From Methylobacter sp. (GTDB lineage: Bacteria; Pseudomonadota; Gammaproteobacteria; Methylococcales; Methylomonadaceae): a stretch of DNA of 64,000 nucleotides. The position numbers and the translations under genes are program-made. The notes below the pieces were generated by a model. It was not told the DNA's origin, searched no databases, and saw only the letters and a list, made by a program, of their open reading frames with translations. Shown here piece by piece: positions 25,989-35,756 of this stretch. The stretch lies in contig NZ_JAUXVR010000025.1 in the NCBI RefSeq assembly GCF_030680395.1, forward strand, positions 1 through 64,000. Reading direction: 5' to 3'. Numbering within the stretch: the first letter of the stretch is position 1; each line of letters starts with the position of its first letter.

Positions 25989-27269
25989 TTATTTCTTAGG
26001 CAGAAATCTAACCAGTTTAACGCTGTTTTCATCACGTTTTATGATTTCCAGCAAGTAGTCATGCAATCTGATGCTGGTTCCTGTTTCGGGTATGGTTTCC
26101 ATAAACTCAATGATAAGCCCGTTGAGTGTCTTTGGTCCTTCCGTAGGAAGCGCCCATTGTGTGACGCGGTTTAATTCCCTGATGGTAATATTGGCATCAA
26201 CCAGATAGCTACCGTCACTTTGCGCTCTTACGGCGACGTCATCGGTGATCAATTCCCCTACAATTTCTTGTAGTAAATCGTCCAATGTAACCAGTCCTTG
26301 CACGTCGCCATATTCATCAACCACCAGGCCTATGCGGATTTTTTCATGTTTAAAACGCTGCATTTGGTTATGTACCGGGGTGCTCTCAGGGATAAACGAG
26401 GGTTTATCCAGGGCGTTTATGATGGTCTGTTTGTCAAAATCTTGCTGATTAAGCAATACCAGTATTTTTCTTAAATGGATAAAACCAATAATTCTGTCAA
26501 TGCTGGTTTTGTAGACCGGTAATCGGGTATGCGGACTGGTCTTTATTTGAGCAATGATGCCTTCAATCGGCAATTCAAGGTCTATGCCGATAATTTCATT
26601 GCGAGGCGTCATGATGTCTTCAACAGTTGCCGACTCGAGTTCGAGTATGCCCATCAGCATTTTTTGGTAGCGTATAGGCATTAAGCTTTCTGCATCGCTA
26701 ATAATACTTTTTAATTCGTCTTTATTGAGTGCGTCATGGCGGTTTTTTTTGACATCGACACCGATTATGCGGAGTAACAGATTAACAAATAAATTGACGA
26801 ACCAAACTACGGGATACAGGATTTTTAGTAAGAGGGTGTAAATCCAGGCGGCCGGGAAGGCAAGCGGCTCGGGTTTAATTGCGGCCAGTGTCTTGGGTGT
26901 TACTTCCGAGCAAATAAGCATTACGATAGTCAAAATTCCGGCAGCGATAGCGACACTGGATTCTTCATCTGCGTAGAGTTTAATGGCGATGACAGTCGCT
27001 ATCGATGAAGCGAAATTATTGACAAAGTTATTACACAGTAAAATTAAGCCGAGCAAGCGCTCCGGTCTTTGCAGTAATTGATGTGCTTTGATGGCACCGG
27101 AATGATTTAGTTTAACCAGATGTTTTAAACGATAACGGTTTAATGTCATCAAGGCCGTTTCCGAGCCGGAGAAAAAAGCGGAAAGAATAAGCATGGCGGC
27201 AAGTATGCCAAACAGCATACTAAGGGGTATATCGTTCAAAGAAAGTGTACTCTTGGGTTGTGAAAACAA
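25989..27269 (-). CDS. CNNM/CorC family membrane protein with CBS domains
   Basis: A 426-residue protein with an N-terminal DUF21/CNNM membrane domain of about four helices (FGILAAMLILSAFFSGSETAL near residue 25), a central CBS pair (IMTPRNEIIGIDLE, DRIIGFIHLRKIL) and a C-terminal CorC_HlyC domain (VVDEYGDVQGLVTLDDLLQEIVG). Relatives (YfjD/CorB) take part in magnesium or cobalt efflux. The start is unclear: the TTG at 27269 gives full length, while an ATG at 27218 would trim 17 residues. It is transcribed alone, divergent from fleQ. Confidence 0.85.
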   Translation of the reverse strand: MFSQPKSTLSLNDIPLSMLFGILAAMLILSAFFSGSETALMTLNRYRLKHLVKLNHSGAIKAHQLLQRPERLLGLILLCNNFVNNFASSIATVIAIKLYADEESSVAIAAGILTIVMLICSEVTPKTLAAIKPEPLAFPAAWIYTLLLKILYPVVWFVNLFVNLLLRIIGVDVKKNRHDALNKDELKSIISDAESLMPIRYQKMLMGILELESATVEDIMTPRNEIIGIDLELPIEGIIAQIKTSPHTRLPVYKTSIDRIIGFIHLRKILVLLNQQDFDKQTIINALDKPSFIPESTPVHNQMQRFKHEKIRIGLVVDEYGDVQGLVTLDDLLQEIVGELITDDVAVRAQSDGSYLVDANITIRELNRVTQWALPTEGPKTLNGLIIEFMETIPETGTSIRLHDYLLEIIKRDENSVKLVRFLPKK

Positions 27270-27541
27270 CTCTAGTGTCTATGATGAGAAATTTTTGTCA
27301 AGCCTGGATACGGGTTGCGGGTTGTTTTATTTATGTAAATCACATTAAAAAGCTCTTAGAACAGTATGAAATAAAAAAGAATTTTGACATGATGATGATT
27401 CGATGCTTAACTTTGCCAAATAGCTAAATAATTAAAAAGAATTATTTTTAAGGTCGTTCCGAGTGATGAGCCGCAGTTATTGTTGCGGAAAGTGTATGGC
27501 TAAACCTGAATGGCCTCAATGTGATTGATGAGTGTAAAAAT

Positions 27542-28993
27542 ATGGCGTTACCGCGTATTTTGTTAATTGACGACAATAGAATAAGAGTCCAGCAACTGGA
27601 GACGGTTTTTCAGTTTATGGGGTACAAAATAGAAATTGCCGGTTCAGCGGATTATGCATCTTGTTTTAACGAAACTGATCAGTTATGTGGGATTTTTGTC
27701 GGTGATGGTATTGATAAGCAGGCAACTGTGGTCAGTAATATTGTGGAACGGGCAAATAAAATCCCTGTCATTTTATTAATCAACAAGGGAACGGCACTCC
27801 AGGTTTCGACCGCAATTACTAATAGTGTGTTTCATGTGCTGGAATGGCCCACTACGCATCCGGTCTTGAAACCGATACTCGACAAGCTCTCTGTATCCGG
27901 TACGCAAACCACATTTACGGTGCGAGACGCGTCGGACCGTCGCTCATCTTCAGTTGACCGGCTAAAAGGCAAGAGTCAGGCTATTGTCGGTATCCGTAAG
28001 TTGATTGATCAGGTTGCAGAATCGGATGCGACGGTTTTAATTCTGGGCGAGTCGGGAACAGGAAAAGAAGTGGTTGCTCGCGCTTTGCATGACGCCTCAT
28101 TCCGAAAAGACAAGCCGTTTGTGCCGATAAATTGCGGCGCGATACCAGGTGAATTACTGGAAAGCGAGCTGTTTGGCCACGAAAAAGGAGCGTTTACCGG
28201 CGCTTTAAGCGCCAGGCAAGGCCGTTTTGAAATGGCGGAAGGCGGAACTCTTTTTCTGGACGAAATCGGCGATATGCCTCTCGCCATGCAGGTCAAGTTA
28301 TTGCGTGTATTGCAGGAGCGTACCTTTGAACGCGTAGGCAGTAACAAAACCATACATTGCGATGTGCGGGTTATTGCTGCAACGCACAGGTATCTTGAAC
28401 ACGAGATTAAAGAAAACCGGTTTCGGGAGGATCTGTTTTATCGCTTGAATGTTTTCCCTATTGAAATACCGGCTTTAAAGGACAGGGCTGAAGATCTCCC
28501 TCTGTTAGTGAATGATCTTATCGCCCGCATGGAGGCCTCCAATCGCGGCTCAGTACGACTGACTAATGCGGCATTGGCCGTGCTGATGCAACATGAATGG
28601 CCGGGGAACGTCAGGGAATTGGCAAATTTAATTGAAAGGTTGGCTATTATTAATCCCAAAGGACTTGTGGATGCGGCTGATTTGCCGGAAAAATTTCAGC
28701 ACTACAAAGTTTCTGAAGAAATTATTGATGATATCGAAGCCGTTGATCTGGAAGAGGATGATCAGTCCGGGCAAATTGAAGTCATCGGTGCTTTTGAGGG
28801 AGCGTTGCATTCTTTAGCGCAATTGCCGGAGCAGGGCATCGATTTGAAAGAATATTTGAATGTTTTAGAGGTCGATTTAATACGTCAGGCGTTAAATGAA
28901 TGCAGCGGAGTGGTGGCTCATGCCGCTAAACGCTTGAATATGCGCCGCACAACATTGGTTGAAAAATTACGGAAATATGATTTGCAGCGTTAA
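27542..28993 (+). CDS. fleQ: Sigma-54-dependent flagellar master regulator FleQ/FlrA
   Basis: About 483 residues in three domains. The N-terminal receiver-like FleQ domain (about 1-115) lacks a normal phosphoacceptor context. The AAA+ domain has Walker A GESGTGKE (near 170), the sigma-54-contacting GAFTGA (near 217) and Walker B GGTLFLDEIGD. The C-terminal Fis-type helix-turn-helix is HAAKRLNMRRTTLVEKL. It activates class II flagellar genes, and in relatives c-di-GMP binds the AAA+ domain. The ATG at 27542 is chosen over an in-frame GTG at 27521. fleSR follows, with a sigma-54 promoter between them. Confidence 0.92.
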   Translation: MALPRILLIDDNRIRVQQLETVFQFMGYKIEIAGSADYASCFNETDQLCGIFVGDGIDKQATVVSNIVERANKIPVILLINKGTALQVSTAITNSVFHVLEWPTTHPVLKPILDKLSVSGTQTTFTVRDASDRRSSSVDRLKGKSQAIVGIRKLIDQVAESDATVLILGESGTGKEVVARALHDASFRKDKPFVPINCGAIPGELLESELFGHEKGAFTGALSARQGRFEMAEGGTLFLDEIGDMPLAMQVKLLRVLQERTFERVGSNKTIHCDVRVIAATHRYLEHEIKENRFREDLFYRLNVFPIEIPALKDRAEDLPLLVNDLIARMEASNRGSVRLTNAALAVLMQHEWPGNVRELANLIERLAIINPKGLVDAADLPEKFQHYKVSEEIIDDIEAVDLEEDDQSGQIEVIGAFEGALHSLAQLPEQGIDLKEYLNVLEVDLIRQALNECSGVVAHAAKRLNMRRTTLVEKLRKYDLQR

Positions 28994-29054
28994 AGATAAA
29001 ACGTCATTTTTTTGTCATTTATCCGTAAGGCATTGAAAGTACGCTGATTAATTT

Positions 29055-29072
29055 TTGGTCTGATTTTTGCTT
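29055..29072 (+). promoter_or_regulatory. Sigma-54 promoter upstream of fleS
   Basis: tttGGtctgatttttGCtt: GG (29057-29058) and GC (29069-29070) are exactly 10 bp apart as sigma-54 requires, with the TTGC-type -12 element. It lies about 50 bp before the fleS start, as expected for FleQ activation. Confidence 0.7.
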
Positions 29073-29120
29073 GCTTTTATTAAAGTAAGTTTAAGTTGCA
29101 GCAAACCAGAGCGATCAGAC

Positions 29121-30374
29121 ATGAATACCCATAAAACTCAAAAAAAGCAGAAAACCGAACAGCTCACCGATGCATTCCGCATTTTTAACGAGCTATCCCA
29201 GAATTTATCTGTTTCATATCAAGGATTGGAAGAGCAGGTTGCCAAACTGCACGGTGAGCTTGCCTTTGCCCATAGTGAGCGACTTAAAACCCTTGAGGAA
29301 AAAGAAAGGCTTGCCAGTCGCCTGGAAAAAATACTGGCGGCGCTTCCTGCCGGGGTCATTGTGCTGGATGTGGATGGGAAAGTTGTGGATTGCAATGCGG
29401 TAGCGACAGATTTTTTAGGCGAACCGCTGATTGGTCTGGACTGGTTTGACGTTGTCGCCCGCAGCCTGATTCCCGTTTTTGGCAACCCTCATGAGCGTCA
29501 ATTGAGTAATGGTAAGCGGGTGAATATGACCGTCAGTAGAGATGTTGCCTGCAGCGATTCCACGGGTACCGGGCAAATTATTCTGTTATCGGATGTCAGT
29601 GAAATGCGAAACCTGCAAGATATGCTGAATCAGCAGAAGCAGTTGTCGGCAATGGGAGAAATGGTCGCGAGTATGGCGCATCAGGTCAGAACGCCGCTGG
29701 CGACGGCAATACTTTATGCGTCGCAAATGAGCAACCCGGCGCTGGATGATGAAAAGCGGCAGCGGTTTTCACAAAAAATTCTTGAACGTCTGCAATATTT
29801 GGAACGACAGGTTAACGACATGTTGATTTTTGCCAAAGACGGACGCTTGGCGATGGAGACTTTTTCATTGGCCGAATTATTAAATCACCTCAGGGAAACA
29901 GTTAAAGAATATACCGGTAACGGCAGGATTGATTTGCAGATTATCAATGACGTGCAAAATGATGCAATGCTGGGTAATGAAAATGCCTTGCGCGGTGCGC
30001 TGCTTAATTTATTAAATAATGCGGTTGATGCGGTAGGTCAGGCTGGGTGCATACAAATTTCAGTAGTTCAGCTTGACGACTATAAGCTGCGGATTGTTAT
30101 TAAGGATGATGGTCCGGGCATTGCCAAAGAGCTTGGGCAGCGGGTTTTTGAGCCGTTTTTCACCACCAAGATCCACGGTACCGGCTTGGGCCTGGCTGTC
30201 GTTGACAGCGTAGTGAAAGCGCATGGCGGCCATGTATCTGTTGAGTCGGATCTGGGGCAAGGCACTGTTTTTACGTTAGTCCTTCCTTGTATAAGCCAGT
30301 CATATAATTTGTTGCCGGGCGGTTTTTCCGGCAAAAATCACCATCAAATGGAGATGAGATATGAAACAGTATGA
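29121..30374 (+). CDS. fleS: Flagellar sensor histidine kinase FleS/FlrB
   Basis: A 417-residue cytosolic histidine kinase with no membrane segment. It has an N-terminal coiled coil (about 30-72), a PAS-like domain (LAALPAGVIVLDVDGKVVDC, about 70-160), the phosphoacceptor box MAHQVRTPLA (His187) and an HATPase domain with N-box LLNLLNNAVDA and GTGLGLAVV. It is the partner kinase of FleR. The ATG at 29121 is used because upstream in-frame codons overlap the sigma-54 promoter. Its 3' end overlaps fleR by 14 bp. Confidence 0.92.
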   Translation: MNTHKTQKKQKTEQLTDAFRIFNELSQNLSVSYQGLEEQVAKLHGELAFAHSERLKTLEEKERLASRLEKILAALPAGVIVLDVDGKVVDCNAVATDFLGEPLIGLDWFDVVARSLIPVFGNPHERQLSNGKRVNMTVSRDVACSDSTGTGQIILLSDVSEMRNLQDMLNQQKQLSAMGEMVASMAHQVRTPLATAILYASQMSNPALDDEKRQRFSQKILERLQYLERQVNDMLIFAKDGRLAMETFSLAELLNHLRETVKEYTGNGRIDLQIINDVQNDAMLGNENALRGALLNLLNNAVDAVGQAGCIQISVVQLDDYKLRIVIKDDGPGIAKELGQRVFEPFFTTKIHGTGLGLAVVDSVVKAHGGHVSVESDLGQGTVFTLVLPCISQSYNLLPGGFSGKNHHQMEMRYETV

Positions 30375-31767
30375 TGTGTTGGTTGTTGAGGATGACCTGT
30401 CATTATGCGAAGCGCTTTGTGACACGCTGGAGATAGGTGGTTATCGTGTGGTTTCGGCTCGTAACGGTACTGAGGCATTAATCAAGCTGGAGCTTGGTCG
30501 GTTTAAGCTGGTCGTTAGCGATGTGCAGATGCCGGTTATGGACGGTTTTCAATTGTTGAAAAATATGCAGCATAAATATTCGGAAACGCCGGTACTGCTG
30601 ATGACGGCTTTCGGAACCATTCCCAAGGCAGTGGAGGCCATGCAGGCAGGTGCTTCCGATTATCTGATCAAGCCATTTGATGCGCAGGCTCTGGTAAATA
30701 AGGTGGCTGATTATGTGGTAGCCAATCCGACGGCGGCCAATACTGCGGATAATGAGCGGGTTGTGGCAGACGAAAGCATGAAAAAACTCTACGTTTTGAC
30801 CGCCAAAGTCGCCAAAACCGATGTTACCGTGTTGTTACAGGGTGAAAGCGGAACCGGTAAAGAGGTTATTGCCCGCTATATTCATCAGAATTCAACGTAC
30901 CATCAAGGACCATTTATCGCGGTAAATTGTGCGGCAATTCCTGAAAATATGTTGGAAGCGATGTTGTTCGGGTATGAGAAAGGCGCTTACACCGGGGCGG
31001 TTCAGGCCATGCCCGGAAAATTCGAACAAGCGCAGGGCGGTACGTTGTTGCTGGACGAAATAGCCGAAATGGATTTAGGTTTGCAGGCGAAATTATTGCG
31101 AGTACTGCAAGAAAAGGAAGTCGAGCGCTTGGGTAGTCATAAAAAAATCAAGCTGAATGTCAGAATTTTGGCGGCGACCAATCAGAAGTTAAAAGAACAG
31201 ATGGAGCAAGGGCGGTTTCGTGAAGATTTATATTATCGTCTCAATGTGTTTCCTATTAATATTCCCCCGTTACGCAATAGACCGGGCGATATTTTGCCGC
31301 TGGCACAGGAATTGATGCAGCGCCATAGACTGGAAGGCAAAAAATTGCCTGAATTTGATCATGAGGCCGCTGAAAAAATGTCGGCTTACAGTTGGCCTGG
31401 TAATGTCAGGGAGCTGGATAATGTGGTGCAGCGAGCGCTTATTTTGCGGACTGGCGATACAATTACGGCTGATGATTTGGTGTTTGAGGATACGGGATCG
31501 ATGATGGACGTGATTAACAGGAGTTCTTCTGTTACGGCCGCAGAGCGGATGTACGATACGTATCCGATTGATATTAAAAACGAAAAATCGGATATTGGCG
31601 GGTTGGGCGAAGGGGTTCGCTCTGCCGAAGAGAGCATTATTTTACAGACCTTACAGATGGAAAACGGCAGCCGCAAAATAACCGCTGAAAAGTTGGGCAT
31701 TAGTCCCAGAACACTCCGATATAAAATGGCAAGGATGAAAGATTCGGGTGTTATTATTTCATGCTAA
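30361..31767 (+). CDS. fleR: Sigma-54-dependent response regulator FleR/FlrC
   Basis: A 468-residue response regulator. The receiver domain has acidic pocket VVEDD and phosphoacceptor Asp54 in SDVQMP. The AAA+ domain has GESGTGKE (near 160), the variant loop GAYTGA (near 216) and GTLLLDEIAEMD. A Fis-type helix-turn-helix (ITAEKLGISPRTLRYKM) ends the protein. It is phosphorylated by FleS and activates class III flagellar operons; a matching sigma-54 promoter lies 5 bp past its stop, before fliE. Confidence 0.92.
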   Translation: MKQYDVLVVEDDLSLCEALCDTLEIGGYRVVSARNGTEALIKLELGRFKLVVSDVQMPVMDGFQLLKNMQHKYSETPVLLMTAFGTIPKAVEAMQAGASDYLIKPFDAQALVNKVADYVVANPTAANTADNERVVADESMKKLYVLTAKVAKTDVTVLLQGESGTGKEVIARYIHQNSTYHQGPFIAVNCAAIPENMLEAMLFGYEKGAYTGAVQAMPGKFEQAQGGTLLLDEIAEMDLGLQAKLLRVLQEKEVERLGSHKKIKLNVRILAATNQKLKEQMEQGRFREDLYYRLNVFPINIPPLRNRPGDILPLAQELMQRHRLEGKKLPEFDHEAAEKMSAYSWPGNVRELDNVVQRALILRTGDTITADDLVFEDTGSMMDVINRSSSVTAAERMYDTYPIDIKNEKSDIGGLGEGVRSAEESIILQTLQMENGSRKITAEKLGISPRTLRYKMARMKDSGVIISC

Positions 31768-31771
31768 CATG

Positions 31772-31787
31772 TGGCATTAAAAATGCT
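31772..31787 (+). promoter_or_regulatory. Sigma-54 promoter upstream of fliE
   Basis: TGGcattaaaaaTGCt with GG and GC exactly 10 bp apart. It lies in the short fleR-fliE gap about 40 bp before fliE, so the basal-body operon is expected to be controlled by a sigma-54 activator (FleR or FleQ). Confidence 0.75.
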
Positions 31788-31826
31788 CTAAACTCTATAT
31801 TATTAAGAATGTAAGAGGAAAACCCC

Positions 31827-32141
31827 ATGAGTGAGATGAATGTAAATCAAGTTTTGGCTCAGATGCGGGCAATGTCACTTGAAGCCGGCGGCGGTAAAGT
31901 GCAAGAGGCAGGTGGTGGCGCTGATTTTGCGGCAATGCTAAAGCAAACCATAGGCGCTGTTAATGACACCCAGCAAACTGCCGGAAAAATGACGGAGGCT
32001 TTTGAGACAGGCGATACTAATGTAAGTCTCGCTGAGGTTATGGTGGCTTCGCAAAAAGCTAGTGTTTCATTTCAGGCAATGCTACAGGTCAGAAATAAAT
32101 TAGTTGAAGCCTATCAAGATGTCATGAATATGCCAATGTAG
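31827..32141 (+). CDS. fliE: Flagellar hook-basal body protein FliE
   Basis: A 104-residue rod-adaptor protein linking the MS ring to the rod. The family C-terminus is clear: FETGDTNVSLAEVMVASQKA followed by SVSFQAMLQVRNKLVEAYQD. A gly-rich segment (EAGGGKVQEAGGGADFA) lies near residue 20. First gene of the fliE-fliK operon, with an agagga ribosome-binding site. It is exported by the flagellar type III system. Confidence 0.93.
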   Translation: MSEMNVNQVLAQMRAMSLEAGGGKVQEAGGGADFAAMLKQTIGAVNDTQQTAGKMTEAFETGDTNVSLAEVMVASQKASVSFQAMLQVRNKLVEAYQDVMNMPM

Positions 32142-32163
32142 TCCGGCAAACTGTAATTAAAAG

Positions 32164-34020
32164 ATGAGCGAACAGAGCGGTAATAGTCTAATTGAAGCAA
32201 ATCGCCAGCATGATCCGATGGCAAAAAATAAGGGTCATCTTGATGGTGAAGCGTCCCATATTTTTGCGGCCAACGTTGATGCGCATCCCGCTATTAAAGG
32301 CTTGGCCGGACTGACCATAGCGCGTCAGATCGGGTTGATGCTGGGTCTGGCTTTGAGTGTCGCTATTGGCGTTGCTATTGTTCTATGGTCTCAGGAGCCC
32401 TCTTACGGGCGCTTGTATTCCGAAATCGGTGAAAGCGACGTCTCTGAAATTCTTGAAATTCTTAATAAAGAGAACATTAAGTATAAAGTCGAAACCGGTT
32501 CCGGAGCTATTATGGTGCCTATGGATCAGGTGAGTGCAGTAAAGCTCAAATTGGCAGCTCAGGGGTTGCCCAAAAGCAATAGTCTGGGATATGAGTTGCT
32601 GGATAAAGATCAGGGCTTCGGTGCCAGCAAAAGTGTCGAAACGGTACGCTTCCAGAGAGCCTTGGAAGGCGAGATTGCTCGAACTATTATGTCCATCCAG
32701 AATGTAAAGACGGCCAGGGTATTGTTAGCCATCCCTGCTCAGTCGGTGTTTGTGCGGGAGCGTAAGAAACCCAGTGCTTCCGTCATAGTCAATTTATACC
32801 AAGGCAGATCGCTCGATAAAGGCCAGGTTGAGTCAATTATTCATTTAGTGGCTTCCAGTGTGCCTCAACTGGAGGCTGAGCAAGTAACCGTCGTCGATCA
32901 AAAAGGTCAGTTGTTAAATAGCAATGACTCATCAGCAGCAGGTAATTTGACCTCCAGGCAATTTGAATACAAGAAAAATATTGAAGAGCATTTGATGGGG
33001 CGAATTGAAAATATTTTGTCGCCATTGGTGGGAAGCGACGGGATGCGCGTGCAAATTTCAGCGGATGTGGATTTTACCGAGACTGACCGAACTCAGGAAA
33101 TGTTTAATCCTGATTTGCCGGCTTTAAGAAGCGAACAAACATCGGAAGAGCAAAGTACGTTGTCCGCTACTCAGGGTGTGCCTGGCGCGTTATCAAATCA
33201 ACCGACTCCTGCGGGTACGGCTCCGGATCCGTCAGCACCCGCTCCCGCAGCGCCAGCTGCTGCCGGTGCAAACGCAAATGTGCCGGCTGTGCCTGCCCCG
33301 GCGGCAAGTTCGACTGCCACGCCCGGGTCGGTTGCAAAAAATGCAACCAGGAATTACGAACTGGATAAAACTATTACCCATACCCGGTTGGCTACAGGGG
33401 CATTGCGCAGATTATCAGTGGCCGTAGTCGTTGACGATCGACATGTTGCTCAAGGCGATGGCGCGGTTAAAGCTCAGCCTTATTCTCAGGAAGATATTCA
33501 CCGTTTTAGTGATCTGGTTAAGCAGGCGGTAGGCTTTGACAGTAGTCGGGGTGATCAGGTTACAGTCACGAATGTGACTTTCAAAATAGATGAACTTATT
33601 GAGGCATTGCCGGCAATACCCGTTTGGGAGCAAGGTTGGTTTCTTGATCTTATGAAACAGGTTGCCGCCGTGTTGGCCGTATTATTTCTGCTTTTTGGGG
33701 TATTGCGACCTACCATGCGCAGTCTTGTCGGTCGGGACATGGAAGAGAAAAAAGCGGTGGCTTTGGCTGAGGCACAAGAAAAGGCAGCTGCAATAGGGGG
33801 ATCCGTTCGCTTTAATGAGCAAGGCGCACCTGTCGCTGTACCGGCCGGTCAAAAAAACGTAAGCTTTACAATGCCCAATGAAATGGAAATGCAGGATTTG
33901 CTGCTTCTGGATGTGCCCCAGAGTTATGAACATCGCTTGGAATATGTGAAGAGATTGGTCGATGACGATTCGAAAGTAGTCGCGCAGGTTATTAAATCGT
34001 GGATTAAAAAAGATGGCTAA
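32164..34020 (+). CDS. fliF: Flagellar MS-ring protein FliF
   Basis: A 618-residue inner-membrane ring protein. Two transmembrane helices (about residues 57-78 and 503-521) enclose the periplasmic ring-building domains, which include ILNKENIKYKVETGSGAIMV and the conserved RFQRALEGEIARTI. A proline/alanine-rich linker (about 345-390) precedes TRNYELDKTI. The cytosolic C-terminus (DDDSKVVAQVIKSWIKKDG) binds FliG. It overlaps fliG by 8 bp. Confidence 0.95.
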   Translation: MSEQSGNSLIEANRQHDPMAKNKGHLDGEASHIFAANVDAHPAIKGLAGLTIARQIGLMLGLALSVAIGVAIVLWSQEPSYGRLYSEIGESDVSEILEILNKENIKYKVETGSGAIMVPMDQVSAVKLKLAAQGLPKSNSLGYELLDKDQGFGASKSVETVRFQRALEGEIARTIMSIQNVKTARVLLAIPAQSVFVRERKKPSASVIVNLYQGRSLDKGQVESIIHLVASSVPQLEAEQVTVVDQKGQLLNSNDSSAAGNLTSRQFEYKKNIEEHLMGRIENILSPLVGSDGMRVQISADVDFTETDRTQEMFNPDLPALRSEQTSEEQSTLSATQGVPGALSNQPTPAGTAPDPSAPAPAAPAAAGANANVPAVPAPAASSTATPGSVAKNATRNYELDKTITHTRLATGALRRLSVAVVVDDRHVAQGDGAVKAQPYSQEDIHRFSDLVKQAVGFDSSRGDQVTVTNVTFKIDELIEALPAIPVWEQGWFLDLMKQVAAVLAVLFLLFGVLRPTMRSLVGRDMEEKKAVALAEAQEKAAAIGGSVRFNEQGAPVAVPAGQKNVSFTMPNEMEMQDLLLLDVPQSYEHRLEYVKRLVDDDSKVVAQVIKSWIKKDG

Positions 34021-35020
34021 GGCGGAAAAACAGTTAACCCAAGTTGATCGTGCCGCGGTATTGTTGCTGGCGCTGGGAATGGATAGGGCGGCGCTCGTTC
34101 TAAAGCATATGTCTCCCAGGGAAGTGCAGATTTTAGGCATCACCATGGCAAGCGTGGGGGAAATTTCCATCGAGATGATGGATGAGGTGGTTGAGGAGTT
34201 TATCGTCTCGGTAAAGAGGCAGACTGCCTTGGGGATGGATACCGATGAGTATATTCGTACTGTGTTGATCAGCGCTTTGGGCGCAGATAAAGCGAACAGT
34301 ATCCTTGATCGAATTTTGCAGGGCGGTAATACTAAAGGTATCGAGCAGCTGAAATGGATGGATACCCGGTCGATTGCAGACATGATTCGGTTGGAGCATC
34401 CTCAGATTGTCGCGACGATTATGTCGTTGATGGAAAGTGAGCAGGCGGCCGATGTGATGATGTTTCTGCCCGAAAGTATGCGCTCCGATTTGATGATGAG
34501 AATTGCAACGATGAAAGGCATACAGCCATCGGCCCTGCGTGAGTTGGATCAAATCATGGAAAAACAACTAACCGGCTCTGATAATGTTAAGTCGACGAAT
34601 ATCGGCGGTGTCGATGCGGTGGCAAATATTTTAAATTTCCTGGATGGCGGAGCCGCAGATTTAGTAATGTCGGGAATTGCCGAACACAGGTCTGAATTGG
34701 CCCAGGAAATTCAGGAGAAAATGTTCACCTTTGAAGATCTTACCTCTATTGATGAAAGAGGTATGCAGACATTGTTGCGCGAAGTTTCAACCGGACAGCT
34801 GTTGCTGGCTTTACGGGGTGTGGGTAGTGAGCTTAAGGAAAAAATATTCAGTAATATGTCCAAACGGGCGGCAGAAATGCTGCGTGATGACTTGGAAGCT
34901 TCACCGCCCGCCAAGTTAAGCGAAGTGGAATTGGCGCAGAAAGATATATTGGCCATTGCTAAAAAACTGGCCGATGCAGGCGAGATACAAATGGGTGTAG
35001 GTGGTGATGAACTCATCTAA
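34013..35020 (+). CDS. fliG: Flagellar motor switch protein FliG
   Basis: A 335-residue rotor protein that transmits torque from the stator. It has the N-terminal FliF-binding domain, the middle EHPQIVATIMSL with M-domain repeats, and the C-terminal torque helix, where conserved charged residues lie in FEDLTSIDERGMQTLLREV. Length is standard. Its start overlaps fliF, and its end overlaps fliH, so the subunits are translationally coupled. Confidence 0.95.
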   Translation: MAKAEKQLTQVDRAAVLLLALGMDRAALVLKHMSPREVQILGITMASVGEISIEMMDEVVEEFIVSVKRQTALGMDTDEYIRTVLISALGADKANSILDRILQGGNTKGIEQLKWMDTRSIADMIRLEHPQIVATIMSLMESEQAADVMMFLPESMRSDLMMRIATMKGIQPSALRELDQIMEKQLTGSDNVKSTNIGGVDAVANILNFLDGGAADLVMSGIAEHRSELAQEIQEKMFTFEDLTSIDERGMQTLLREVSTGQLLLALRGVGSELKEKIFSNMSKRAAEMLRDDLEASPPAKLSEVELAQKDILAIAKKLADAGEIQMGVGGDELI

Positions 35021-35756
35021 AACGCCCAGATTCACAGCAGCCGAGTTGGAATCGTTAAGGTTATGGAGTATGCCGGATGTTTCCGGGGAGGATGTCAGGG
35101 AGTCGGAGACAGTGGAGCTTGAGGATGAGCCGACACCGATTTTAACGGTTGATGAAATTGAAGCCATGCAAAAGCAGGCGTATGACGAAGCATTTGCGCA
35201 AGGTAAAATGCATGGTTTTCAGCAAGGTTTTGATGAGGGTTCAAAAAAAGGCTACGAAGATAATTTACATTTGCTGCAAAGCCAGGCGGCAACGCTGGTC
35301 GGTCTTTTGGAGTCTTTAAGTGAGCCGTTTAAGCGCCTTGATGAAGAAGTGGAAAAAGAGCTGGTTAAGCTGGCTATAGGTATTGCGACGCAAATGATAC
35401 GTCGGGAAATCAAGTTGGATCCAGGACAAATCGTTGCCGTTGTTCGGGAAACAATTAATGTTTTGCCGCTGGCGTCACAAAAGATTAGTTTGAAATTGCA
35501 TCCTGAAGATGCCGAGTTGGTGCGTTCTACATTGGCGCTGGATGAAATGTCGCCAAGCTGGGGTATAGTTGAGGATCCGTTAATTACTCGTGGCGGTTGC
35601 GAAGTTGACACCGAAATTTCTCATGTTGACGCGACTGTAGAGCATCGATTGGCTGCTGTTATAGCAACCATACTGGGTGGCGAGCGGGAGAACGATTGCA
35701 AGAATGCAGGAGGTAGCGCAACCCAGGGAGTCGTTGCCGAGGATAAAGGTTCGTGA
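35007..35756 (+). CDS. fliH: Flagellar assembly protein FliH
   Basis: About 249 residues. FliH is the stator-like regulator of the FliI export ATPase. The GxxxG-like segment (FAQGKMHGFQQGFDEGSKKG, about 68-87) and the C-terminal domain (LVKLAIGIATQMIRREIKLD, SLKLHPEDAELV) are family hallmarks. The ATG at 35007 is preferred to a GTG at 35001. It overlaps both neighbours, fliG and fliI. Confidence 0.9.
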   Translation: MNSSKTPRFTAAELESLRLWSMPDVSGEDVRESETVELEDEPTPILTVDEIEAMQKQAYDEAFAQGKMHGFQQGFDEGSKKGYEDNLHLLQSQAATLVGLLESLSEPFKRLDEEVEKELVKLAIGIATQMIRREIKLDPGQIVAVVRETINVLPLASQKISLKLHPEDAELVRSTLALDEMSPSWGIVEDPLITRGGCEVDTEISHVDATVEHRLAAVIATILGGERENDCKNAGGSATQGVVAEDKGS

